Source of the DNA: Streptomyces scopuliridis RB72
Lineage (GTDB): Bacteria > Actinomycetota > Actinomycetes > Streptomycetales > Streptomycetaceae
DNA length: 64,000 bases
Assembly: GCF_000718095.1 (NCBI RefSeq)
Contig: NZ_JOEI01000002.1
Span: 310,001 to 374,000, forward strand
Direction: 5' to 3'
The translations under genes were made by a program, and so were the position numbers. This document shows, piece after piece, positions 44,901-51,615 of the stretch (positions within the stretch are counted from its first letter, which is position 1; each line of letters opens with the position of its first letter). The notes under the pieces are model-generated. The model ran no database searches. It was not told the origin of the DNA and saw only the letters and a list, made by a program, of their open reading frames with translations.

Positions 44901-47671
44901 GACCGTCCGGGCTCCGACCCGTCGACGGACCAGTGGCTCCGACGCCGGAACGCGTAGCCGGGCAGCGCAACCCGTCGGCCGCCCGGGAACACGGCCGCCC
45001 AGTCCACGTCACAGCCTTGGGAGTGCGCGACGGCCAGCGCGGCGACGGCGGAAGCGGGTTCCGGCCTGCCGCCGCGCAGGGCGGAGACGAAGGCCGCGCC
45101 GTGCGGATCGGAGAGGGCGTCACGCGCCAAGGGGGCGAGCACCGCGTCCGGCCCGAGTTCGAGATAGGTGGTACAGCCCATGTCGCGGAGCGTCAGCAGT
45201 CCGTCATGGAAGCGGACGGGCTCGCGTATCTGCCGGACCCAGTGGTCCGGGGTGTCGATGCCGTCGACCACCCGGCCGGTCACGTTCGAGATCACCGGGA
45301 TCGTGGGGGCGTGGAAGGTCAGGGTGTCGGCGACCTCCCTGAAGGCGTCCAGCATCGGCTCCATCCGTGCCGAGTGGAACGCGTGGCTCACCGTGAGCCG
45401 GCTGGTCCTGCGGCCGCGCGAGGCCCAGTGCGCCACGACGGCGGCGACGGCTTCCTCGTCGCCGGAGACGACCGCCGACCCCGGACCGTTGACCGCGGCG
45501 ATCGAGACCCCGGTCCCTCGCAGCAGCGGCTCGACCTCGTCGACCGCCGCCTGGACGGCCGCCATCGCGCCGCCCTCGGGCAGCCGGTCCATGAGCGCCC
45601 CGCGTGCGGCGACCAGCGCGCAGGCGTCGGGCAGGGAGAGCACACCGGCGGCGTGGGCGGCGGCGAGTTCGCCGATGGAGTGGCCGATCAGACGACCGGG
45701 CACCACGCCCCAGTGCCCGAACAGCCGGAACAGCGCCACCGACACGGCGAACAGCGCCGGCTGTGTGTAGGCGGTACGGTCGAGCAGGGCGGCCTCCGCG
45801 GTGTCGGGCGCGGCCCACAGCACGTCCCGCAGCGGCCGGTCGAGCAGCCCGTCGAAGTGGGCGTGGATCTCGTCGAAGGCTTCCGCGAACGCCGGGTAGG
45901 TCTCGTACAGTTCGCGTCCGGCGCCGAGCCGTTGCGCGCCCTGGCCCGAGAACATGAAGGCGGTCGTCGCGGTTCCGGCCGCCGGGCCGACGGCCGAACC
46001 GAGCACCGTACGGGCCGACCGCGTGCCCCGCGCGAGGGCGTCCAGCCCCGCGAGGAAGTCGTCTCCGCCCGACGCGACGACGACCGCCCGGTACGGATGA
46101 CGCGTCCGGGTGGTGGCCAGCGAGAAACCGGTGTCGACCGGGCTCAGTCCGGGATTGTTCGCCACGAACTCCTTGAGCCGAGCGGCCTGTTCGCCGACGT
46201 CCGAGGCGTCGCGTCCGGAGACCACCCAGGGCAGCGGACCTCGGGGGCTCGCCGGCAGGGACGTGTCGCGGGGGTCGGCCGCGTCCGTGCGGCCGGACAT
46301 CGGTGCCTCCGCCAGGACGGCATGGGCGTTGGTGCCGCCCATGCCGAAGGAGCTGACGCCCGCGTACAGCGGCCGCTCGTCGCGCGGCCAGGAGGAGAGG
46401 CCGGTCGCGACGCTCAGGCGCAGGGTGTCGAGAGGGATGCGCGGATGGGCGGTTTCGAAGTTGAGGCTGGCGGGCACCTGGCGGTGCTCGATACAGAGCC
46501 CTGTCTTCAGCAGGCCGGCGATGCCCGCCGCGCCCTCCAGGTGCCCGATGTTGGTCTTGGCGGAGCCCACCAGCAGCGGCCTGCCCGGGCTCCTCGTGCT
46601 GCCGTACGCGGCGCCCAGGGCCGCCGCCTCGATCGGGTCGCCCACCGCGGTGCCGGTGCCGTGCAGTTCGACGTACTGCACGGCGTCCGGGTCGACACCG
46701 GCGTGCTCGCAGGCACGCAGCAGCACTGCCTCCTGGCCCTCGGCGCTCGGTACGGCCAGGCCGTCGGTGTCGCCGTCGTTGTTCATCGCGCTGCCCCGGA
46801 TGACACAGTGCACCGGGTCGCCGTCCGCCAGCGCGCGGGACAGCGGCTTCAGCAGGACGACCACGCCGCCCTCACCCCGGACGTAGCCGTTGGCGCGCGC
46901 GTCGAAGGTGAAGCAGCGGCCGTCCGGTGAGAGAGCGCCGAACTTCTCGACGCTGGCGGTGCTGTCCGGATCGACGATGAGGTGGACACCTGCCGCGAGG
47001 GCCATGGCCGACTCGCCCTTGCGCAGGCTCTCGCACGCCAGGTGGACGGCGACGAGGGAGGAGGACTGGCCCGTGTCAACGGCGAGGCTGGGACCGCGCA
47101 GTCCCAAGGTGTGGGAGACGCGGTTCGCCAGGAGACCGCGCTGCGTCCCGCCGAGGGTGTGCCGGGTGATCCGGTCCGCCCCCAGGCGGCCCCGCAGTTT
47201 CGCGAAGTCGTCCGCCATGGCGCCCACGAAGACGCCCGTGCCGCTGCCTTCGAGCGCGGCGGGAGAGATCCGGGCGTCCTCGACGCACTCCCAGGCGAGC
47301 TCCAGCATCAACCGTTGTTGCGGATCTGTCGCGGCTGCCTCCATCGGAGAAATACCAAAGAAATCCGCGTCAAATCTGTCGACGTGCTTGAGAAACCCCC
47401 CGGTGGGTGTTGCGCGCCCCGGGTCCGGAGAGGATCCATGCACCGAAAGGGGCGGCAGAATCCGCCCCTCCGGCATTTCGGAGACGGCACTCGACCCATC
47501 GGCGAGCAGACGCCAGAAAGCCTCTGGATCCTCCGCTCCCGGAAGTCGGCACGCCCATCCGATGACAGCGATCGAATCCCCTGGAGCGCCGCGCTCTTCG
47601 CCCTTTCCATTCGGGGCTTCCGCGTCGGCGGAGTGCATGGCATCCATTCGTCGTGCTGCCCCACCGCGCAT
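38942..47671 (-). CDS. Type I PKS: KSQ-AT-ACP loading plus KS-AT-DH-KR-ACP
   Basis: The 2909-aa synthase starts with a ketosynthase whose active site is DTGQSSS (Gln202 in place of Cys), a KSQ malonyl-decarboxylating loading domain. AT1 (GHSIGE, about 660; HAFH, about 762) and ACP1 (LGFDSLS, about 995) follow. Module 1 has KS (DTACSSS, about 1227), AT2 (GHSVGE; HAFH, about 1802), DH (HRVSGRSVLPG, about 2009; LDACFQ, about 2182), KR (TGGLGGLG, about 2532; GYLMANTF) and ACP2 (LGFDSLT). Both ATs have malonyl-type motifs, so a crotonyl thioester is predicted. The C-terminus is acidic (DDDVLDDGAETEVLTL), like a short partner of TubC-type docking domains. Part of module 1 has foreign-looking codon use. 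Confidence 0.95.
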   Translation of the reverse strand: MRGGAARRMDAMHSADAEAPNGKGEERGAPGDSIAVIGWACRLPGAEDPEAFWRLLADGSSAVSEMPEGRILPPLSVHGSSPDPGRATPTGGFLKHVDRFDADFFGISPMEAAATDPQQRLMLELAWECVEDARISPAALEGSGTGVFVGAMADDFAKLRGRLGADRITRHTLGGTQRGLLANRVSHTLGLRGPSLAVDTGQSSSLVAVHLACESLRKGESAMALAAGVHLIVDPDSTASVEKFGALSPDGRCFTFDARANGYVRGEGGVVVLLKPLSRALADGDPVHCVIRGSAMNNDGDTDGLAVPSAEGQEAVLLRACEHAGVDPDAVQYVELHGTGTAVGDPIEAAALGAAYGSTRSPGRPLLVGSAKTNIGHLEGAAGIAGLLKTGLCIEHRQVPASLNFETAHPRIPLDTLRLSVATGLSSWPRDERPLYAGVSSFGMGGTNAHAVLAEAPMSGRTDAADPRDTSLPASPRGPLPWVVSGRDASDVGEQAARLKEFVANNPGLSPVDTGFSLATTRTRHPYRAVVVASGGDDFLAGLDALARGTRSARTVLGSAVGPAAGTATTAFMFSGQGAQRLGAGRELYETYPAFAEAFDEIHAHFDGLLDRPLRDVLWAAPDTAEAALLDRTAYTQPALFAVSVALFRLFGHWGVVPGRLIGHSIGELAAAHAAGVLSLPDACALVAARGALMDRLPEGGAMAAVQAAVDEVEPLLRGTGVSIAAVNGPGSAVVSGDEEAVAAVVAHWASRGRRTSRLTVSHAFHSARMEPMLDAFREVADTLTFHAPTIPVISNVTGRVVDGIDTPDHWVRQIREPVRFHDGLLTLRDMGCTTYLELGPDAVLAPLARDALSDPHGAAFVSALRGGRPEPASAVAALAVAHSQGCDVDWAAVFPGGRRVALPGYAFRRRSHWSVDGSEPGRSGAELERAAEAAPPAGAVPAPAGPATSPSLRTQGVQDHRRLMSLVRDTVGMVLGYGTDDTVVTTRSFKELGFDSLSAVEFRDRLGAELDTRLSPTLTFDHPTPAAVVEHLHSLLTGTVELHRAERRLREVEERVHEPVAVVGMGCRFPGGVVSPEGLWGVVSGGVDVVSGFPVDRGWDVEGLFHPDPDHVGTSYVRRGGFVRGVADFDAGFFGISPREAVAMDPQQRLLLETSWEAVERARIDPLSLRGSRTGVFAGVIHSGYGPFLHEASGGVEGFLLTGNTVSVASGRIAYVLGLEGPALTVDTACSSSLVALHLACGALRRGECDLALAAGATVMPRPGMFVEFSRQRGLAVDGRCKAFGAGADGTVWGEGAASLVLERLSDAVRLGHPVLGVVVGSAVNQDGASNGLTAPSGRAQVRVIEAALRDAGVSASGVDVVEGHGTGTALGDPIEAGALLATYGVGRERPLLLGSLKSNFGHAQAAAGLAGVIKMVLGMRAGLVPGSLYAGVLSEHVDWGSGSVEVPGELVEWPGSGGRRRAGVSAFGISGTNAHVILEEAPECVVGGRGSGSGGVVRVSGGPVSGGSGSGSGFGGLGPVVWCLSAVSDVALRAQAAGLRVFLEERPEVLAADVGWSLATTRALFDHRATVVGEDRAELLTGLEALARGEAAPQLVQSGPGRGRTAFLFSGQGAQRPGMGAELYRTYPVFAEALDEVCGHFDAHLDRPLRELMFSSPGSDEAELLHRTAYAQPALFALETALYRLVRSLGPVPDFLIGHSVGEISAAHAAGVLTLADACVLVAARARLMEAAPDSGGMVAIEISEAEMRGCLGEFDGSATVAAVNSPRSVVISGEDMTVEKVAAYWKTRGRRTTRLRVSHAFHSMMMDGVLDEFRAVAGTVAFSPPRIPVVSNLTGRPASAGELCSPDYWTRQLRHAVRFMDGVNSLLDEGVTTFLELGPDATLTALVEDCVTGTGPTPTLTAVLRRERPEARTLAMALAEAHVANTAVARPSLGHDAATGLVDLPTYPFQRRRYWLEGPDAVRRPAGGRGGSLDHPLLGAGIDLAVTGDRWFSQELSADRPWFVREHRVSGRSVLPGSAMLEWALAAVRSATRPEPTAWTLRDVTFNAFLAFPDDGTALTVQAVAEATERAHRVRCLSRQPGHEAPYASDGGWTEHATVASAGPGERPRPAPVDRPGPTADMTEEATGRLYDAFRGIGLDYGPAYRALRRVRRDGDRAHALIVADEAARDQDTYLLHPVVLDACFQTVVAFTADDDTLRVPASVDRIDVYAPLPARVECHARRRATTVSGEVSLDLEVSTESGEVLATVEGLRFRAVPRSMLGAATSPSPRRYALTWQRRPDRPGTAAAPRARVGTWLVCGTDPGATADWCDRLAALGVTAVAVVTGAAAPRADSGAFHVDAVSDSDVRRMLDTVRGGTGQPVAGLILLAEPGDAGADDVVEATYRLARRTTTLLAGFLRAFAAERPEIVICSAGAAVPDGDAVAVGGRAPELTQSVLTALTRSVIAEYPDLSCVQIDLAPAEPMPAPEEILDEVSALGGSGHLAVRDGQWYEARLRDGEEGGAPADEASRAAAQEPVAVRGGATYLITGGLGGLGLATAAWLADKGAECLLLVGRTLPAETPPEVAALRARGVRIELRTADVADTAAAERVLAYAHAELPPLRGVVHAAGINAEGVLERADWSQLSQVMDPKVRGAWNLHRRTQDLELDFFVLYSALGALIGLTGQPGYLMANTFLDALAGHRRHQGLPALSVGWGTWADTGMAVDGGLVERFAASGIHGMSADEALHALDRVPADGPAHVALAAIDWRRYAAAGVRRLPDTLLGDVVPLGPSAAADAGTGADSGPGLAELVLARPEEAQEVALERLLDVVAVLLGMSAKERDAIRPTFRYRHLNELGFDSLTTIRLRNRLRADFSADVSADYLFGGGTALEIAGLICRQLTTMSVLATDDDVLDDGAETEVLTL
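42970..44560 (-). other. Mosaic KS segment with divergent codon use inside the PKS gene
   Basis: Within the PKS gene, the stretch coding for the ACP1-KS linker, the module 1 ketosynthase and the KS-AT linker has a clearly different base pattern. The plus strand is very rich in C and A, and the coding strand uses TTG, GTG, GGG and GTT codons instead of the CTG/CTC and GCC/GGC style of the flanking AT and ACP regions. It ends in a Gly/Ser-rich linker (GSGSGGVVRVSGG). Edges are judged by eye and uncertain by about 50 bp. It suggests recombination of a KS cassette from another PKS. Confidence 0.7.
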
Positions 47672-47735
47672 GCCACATACCCCCTGTCCACGAGCACCGA
47701 ACCGTGGTGGAAACTTTCGCAGAGGCCGCTCCGAT

Positions 47736-47757
47736 ACGCACCTCCGATATTGCTCTA
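47736..47757 (-). promoter_or_regulatory. SARP-type direct repeat before the PKS/NRPS operon
   Basis: On the minus strand the heptamers are TAGAGCA and CGGAGGT with an 11-bp period. It lies 66-87 bp before the PKS ATG and overlaps the 3' end of the SARP gene, whose stop is at 47755. It would place the whole 22.8-kb assembly-line operon under SARP control. Confidence 0.6.
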
Positions 47758-49800
47758 CTCGGCTTTGCGCGTGGGGGTTTCGTCAATACTGCGATACGGA
47801 GAGCGCCTGCACGCCGCCGCCCCGATCAACACCGGTTCGGGAGGCGGAACTATTGAGGACGGCGTTAAATCCGAGGCGAATTGTCCGGCGTCCAGCAATC
47901 GCGCCAGGGCCGCCGTCCGGTGGTGCGCGGGCTCCTGCTCGGCGCATTCGGCCGCGTAAATGCCCAGGAGATTGTGGAAGCGGTACATGCCCTCGCCGGC
48001 CTCCTCCAGCAGATGGCAGTCGGCGAGCACGCCCAGCACCTGCTCCGCGTGCGCGAGGTCGCCGCCCATCAGTGCGGCACCGACGAGGGCAGTGATCATC
48101 TCGCCGTGGTACAGCCCGAGAAGCCGGAAGAGCCGTGCCGCGTCTGCGGGGAGCGCGTCGTACGCCACGGCGTACGCGGCCCGGAGACTGGCCGCCACAT
48201 CGTCCTCGACAGCGAGACGGTCGAGGCGGCCCTCCTCAGCGGCGTGCTGCTGCGCCATGTCGGCCAATGTCAGCCGGGGGTGCTCGGCCAGGCCCTCGGC
48301 GGCGATCCGCAGGGCCAGTGGCAGGCGCCCGCACATCTCGGCGAGCCGGGCGGCGGCCTCCCACTGCCCCTCGACCCGCCCCGCACCGATCAGATAGGTG
48401 ATCAGCCGCACGGACTCGGCCGAGGACAGGGGCTTGAGTGCGATGCGGTAGGCACCGTCCCTCACCACCAGTCCGCGTTGCACCCGCCGGCTGGTGACCA
48501 GCACACACGCCTGACCGCTCGGAATCAGCGGTCGCACCTGCTCCGCGTTCACGGCGTCGTCCAGCACCACCAGCACCCGCTTGCCGTGGAGCAGGCTGCG
48601 GTACAGCGTCGCGCGTCCCGCGAGGTCGTCGGGGAGACGTGACTTCGCCACGCCCAGACTGCCCAACAGCTGCGCCAGGGCGTCCATGGCGCTCAGCGTT
48701 CTCTGCCGCGAGGCTGCCCCGTACATGTCCACGTAGAGCTGGCCGTCCGGGAAACGGTCGCCGAGCTGCCGCGCCGCGTGCAGCGCGAGCGTCGACTTGC
48801 CGATGCCCGGGGCTCCTTCGATGACCACCAGCGTCGGGCGCATCTCGGGCCGTCCGCCGCCCTGGGCGGTGAGGGCCCCCAGCTCCGCCAGCTCCTCCGC
48901 GCGACCGACGAACCCACGTGCGCTGTAAGGGAGTTGAGCGGGGCGCACGGCCGGTACCGGGTCGACGGACGCGACCTTGACGGGGGCAGCGGTCTGACGG
49001 CCCTCGCGTATGGCCGCGATGTCCGTCACCCGCGAGACGAGGTCCGGGTGTCCGGCGAGGATCTGGGCGTGCAGGGACTGCAGTTCGGTCCCCGGTTCCA
49101 GTCCCAGTTCCTCACTGAGCAGACGTCGGGTCTCCCGGTACACGCCCAGTGCGTGCGCCCGGCGTCCGCTGCGGTACAGGCTCAGCATCAGGAACCAGCG
49201 CAGACGTTCACGCAACGGTTCCCTGGCCACCAGGTTGGAGAGCATGGGAACGGCCTCGGCATGCCGGCCCACGGCGAGCATGTCGGCGGCCCACTCCTCG
49301 ACGGCGGTCAGGCGCAGTTCCGCGAGCCGGGTGCGCTCCATCTCCGCGAACGGACCGGGGACATTGGCGTAGGCATGGGCGTCGCCCCGCCATAAGCCCA
49401 GCGCCGCGTCGAACTCCCGCAGCGCTTCCTGGAGCTGCCCCTGGCCGTGCAGGCGCCGCGCCTCCGCGTGGTGCCGCTCGAACAGGGCGACGTCGACATG
49501 ATCGGGGTCGAGGCACAGGGCGTAGCCGCCCCCGGAGGAGGTGAGCACTCCACCCGACGCACGGCGTCCGCGACCGGGTTCGAGTGCTCTGCGAAGACCG
49601 GCGACGTAAGTGTGCACACCGTTGACCGCGGTCTGCGGAACAGCACTGCCCCACACCGCGTCCACGATCTCCTCGACGCCCACGATCTCGTTGACGCGGC
49701 TCGCGAGGACCCCGACCACTGCACGCTGCTTCGGTGGCCCGAGCAGGACTTCCGCTCCGTCGCACCAAGCCCTCACTGACCCCAACAGTTCCAGCCGCAT
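47755..49800 (-). CDS. SARP-family pathway activator with NB-ARC domain (TTA codon)
   Basis: The 681-aa regulator has an OmpR-like winged-helix DNA-binding domain (residues about 1-90, LGPPKQRAVVGVLASRVNEI), a bacterial transcriptional activation domain (about 95-240) and an NB-ARC ATPase (Walker A GAPGIGKSTLA, Walker B VLVVLDDAV). It belongs to the larger AfsR-like SARPs but lacks an obvious TPR tail. The family's ATG (49800) has a GAGGGGGA site. A TTA codon at residue 136 (49393-49395) suggests bldA control. A SARP-like box lies about 200-220 bp upstream (autoregulation). It is the probable binder of the cluster's direct repeats. Confidence 0.94.
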   Translation of the reverse strand: MRLELLGSVRAWCDGAEVLLGPPKQRAVVGVLASRVNEIVGVEEIVDAVWGSAVPQTAVNGVHTYVAGLRRALEPGRGRRASGGVLTSSGGGYALCLDPDHVDVALFERHHAEARRLHGQGQLQEALREFDAALGLWRGDAHAYANVPGPFAEMERTRLAELRLTAVEEWAADMLAVGRHAEAVPMLSNLVAREPLRERLRWFLMLSLYRSGRRAHALGVYRETRRLLSEELGLEPGTELQSLHAQILAGHPDLVSRVTDIAAIREGRQTAAPVKVASVDPVPAVRPAQLPYSARGFVGRAEELAELGALTAQGGGRPEMRPTLVVIEGAPGIGKSTLALHAARQLGDRFPDGQLYVDMYGAASRQRTLSAMDALAQLLGSLGVAKSRLPDDLAGRATLYRSLLHGKRVLVVLDDAVNAEQVRPLIPSGQACVLVTSRRVQRGLVVRDGAYRIALKPLSSAESVRLITYLIGAGRVEGQWEAAARLAEMCGRLPLALRIAAEGLAEHPRLTLADMAQQHAAEEGRLDRLAVEDDVAASLRAAYAVAYDALPADAARLFRLLGLYHGEMITALVGAALMGGDLAHAEQVLGVLADCHLLEEAGEGMYRFHNLLGIYAAECAEQEPAHHRTAALARLLDAGQFASDLTPSSIVPPPEPVLIGAAACRRSPYRSIDETPTRKAE

Positions 49801-50253
49801 GTTCCCCCTCGTCGGACACGGCCGCCGGCCTCCCGACAACCCCTTGCAGCGCTCTGGCTCACGGGGTGAAGAGCGGTGTCCCGCTCAGCCAACCGTTCGC
49901 CTTCGATGGAACTCCGTTACGTCCACAATCAGCACAATGAGACGCAATTTCCACTCGCGTCCCACGACTTAGAACAAAGTATCTATCGCTCGAACACCTG
50001 TCACCGCTGACATTGCTCACCGCACACGTCCGTGCGCAAGAGGGCCCACCGCACCACGAGGGCCCACCACACCGCGAGGGACCCCGGGACCGGATGGGAC
50101 CCGGCAGCGGCCGGGAACGGCAACGGGCACGGATCCCCGGTCACCAAGTGGCGTCAGCGCTCACCTGATCACCAGAGGGCCCGTGCCCTCCGCGCATTCC
50201 ACCGCGGGCCGCCGTCGGCCGAGCGAAAGGACGGGATACGGCGGCCGCGGACG
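49801..50253. other. Intergenic region upstream of the SARP gene
   Basis: This 453-bp gap lacks a convincing gene. It holds the SARP-like box at 49999-50020, an imperfect 18-bp tandem repeat (GAGGGCCCACC units at 50040-50057 and 50058-50075) and a long untranslated region with AT-richer patches near 49900-49990. The long leader suggests extra regulation of the activator. Confidence 0.5.
49999..50020 (-). promoter_or_regulatory. SARP-like box upstream of the SARP gene
   Basis: On the minus strand the heptamers are GTGAGCA and CAGCGGT, 11 bp apart. The first is a good match and the second is poor. It suggests autoregulation, though its distance (about 200-220 bp to the ATG) is greater than for the strong boxes. 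Confidence 0.4.
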
Positions 50254-51099
50254 CTATCCGATCAGCTGTGACATCGCGTCGAGGCTGCGCAGTGTGTCCG
50301 CTTCCGGAGCGGTGTCCAGGGTGAAGAGGATCCGGTCCGCGCCCGCCGCGACGATGGACTCGACCACCCGAGCGTCCGGCGGCACCTGATACGCCGTCAC
50401 CGGCATGTATCCACGGCCCCGCTCCTCCGCACGCCGTCGGAAGTCCGCCACGAGATCACCGAGGCCGCCCTCCCCCTCCAGCATCATCGGCAGCCAGATG
50501 AGCCCCCAGTCGTCACCGAAGTCCAGGACACGCTCGACGGCCGCGGGATGGTTGCCGCCGACCATGACCGGCGGATGCGGACGCTGCACCGGCTTGGGCC
50601 AGGAGAACACCGGGTCGAAGGAGACGAAGTCGCCATGGAACTCCGCCTCCTCCTGGGTCCAGAGGGCCTTCATGGCGAGTACGCGCTCGCGCAACAGCGC
50701 CATGCGCGTCCTCGGGTCGGTACCGTGATTGCGGATCTCCTCACGGTTCCAGCCGGCACCCACACCGACGGCCGCGCGGCCACCCGACACCAGATCGAGC
50801 GAGGCGATCTCCTTGGCCAGCGTGATGGGATCGCGCTGGGTGACCTGGAACACGCCGCCGCCCACGATCAGCCGCTCCGTGGCCACCGCGGCCGCGGTGA
50901 GCGACACGATGGGGTCCAGGGTGCGGTAGAGATCCCGGCCGAGTTCCCCACCGCCCGGCCACGGGGTCTCCCGCTTCACCGGAATATGGGTGTGCTCGCC
51001 GACGAACAGCGACTCAAATCCGCGCTCTTCCAGGGCTCGGCCCAATTTCGCGGGCCCGATTCCCTCGTCGGTCACGAGGGCCGACACACCGAACTTCAC
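50254..51099 (-). CDS. LLM-class F420/flavin-dependent oxidoreductase
   Basis: The 281-aa luciferase-like TIM-barrel protein begins MKFGVSALVTDEGIGPAKLGRALEE and has FVGEHTHIP, GGRAAVGVGAGWNREE and PHPPVMVGGN, matching actinobacterial F420-dependent LLM oxidoreductases. It is the last gene of a three-gene unit with the SnoaL-like and flavoprotein 2 genes. It may reduce or oxidise a scaffold double bond; the substrate is unknown. Confidence 0.88.
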   Translation of the reverse strand: MKFGVSALVTDEGIGPAKLGRALEERGFESLFVGEHTHIPVKRETPWPGGGELGRDLYRTLDPIVSLTAAAVATERLIVGGGVFQVTQRDPITLAKEIASLDLVSGGRAAVGVGAGWNREEIRNHGTDPRTRMALLRERVLAMKALWTQEEAEFHGDFVSFDPVFSWPKPVQRPHPPVMVGGNHPAAVERVLDFGDDWGLIWLPMMLEGEGGLGDLVADFRRRAEERGRGYMPVTAYQVPPDARVVESIVAAGADRILFTLDTAPEADTLRSLDAMSQLIG

Positions 51100-51149
51100 A
51101 CGCTCTCCCCATATCGAGTCGTACCGGTCAGCAAGGCCACATGGCCCGG

Positions 51150-51563
51150 TCAGCCGGTGGCGGGTACGAGCGTCCCGCCGGCGGTTGCGATCGGCACCGT
51201 GTCGGAAATTCCCTCGGCGCGGACGATCTTCTCGTCACGGATGATCCAGAAGTGCACGAAGCGCACGTTGAATTCGTTCCCGGACTCCTTGAACCGTCCG
51301 CTCCACCAACCGAGTGCGGCGACCCAGTCACCGGACGGAAGGTACTGTTCCACTTCGAACTTGGCCTGGTCCAGGTGTCCCAGAGCACTGGCGAAGTACG
51401 CGGCGGCTCCGTCGAGCCCCTTGTAGTCGCCCTGCGACCACGGCAGCGACTTCGGGGCGATCATCTCGACCTCGGGGTCACAGGTCCCGAGAACCATCTC
51501 GATATCGAAAGCGGTCAGGCCCGCGTAAACGCGCTTCACCGTGTCGACAGGCTGTTCCGGCAT
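51150..51563 (-). CDS. SnoaL-like / NTF2-fold protein
   Basis: This 137-aa protein (VDTVKRVYAGLTAFDIEMVL, then VRFVHFWIIRDEKIVRAEGI) fits the NTF2/SnoaL superfamily, which includes cyclases, hydroxylases and proteins of unknown role. ATG 51563 follows a GGAGGAA site; the longer frame begins inside the preceding gene. It lies 52 bp after the flavoprotein 2 gene and 50 bp before the LLM gene. Confidence 0.8.
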   Translation of the reverse strand: MPEQPVDTVKRVYAGLTAFDIEMVLGTCDPEVEMIAPKSLPWSQGDYKGLDGAAAYFASALGHLDQAKFEVEQYLPSGDWVAALGWWSGRFKESGNEFNVRFVHFWIIRDEKIVRAEGISDTVPIATAGGTLVPATG

Positions 51564-51615
51564 TTTTCCTCCATCATTTCCGGTGATACATGGTTTTCTC
51601 TCGTCCCCGGCAGGG

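Noticed and set aside
42542..46930. Very long plus-strand open frame (1462 aa) opposite the PKS
   Set aside because: It is antisense to clear KS, AT and ACP domains. Its translation is an Arg/His/Pro-rich low-complexity product caused by GC skew.
47074..47671. Gln in the first KS active site as a sequencing error or dead domain
   Set aside because: GQSSS at the N-terminal KS is the established KSQ loading-domain signature and fits the loading AT-ACP that follows.
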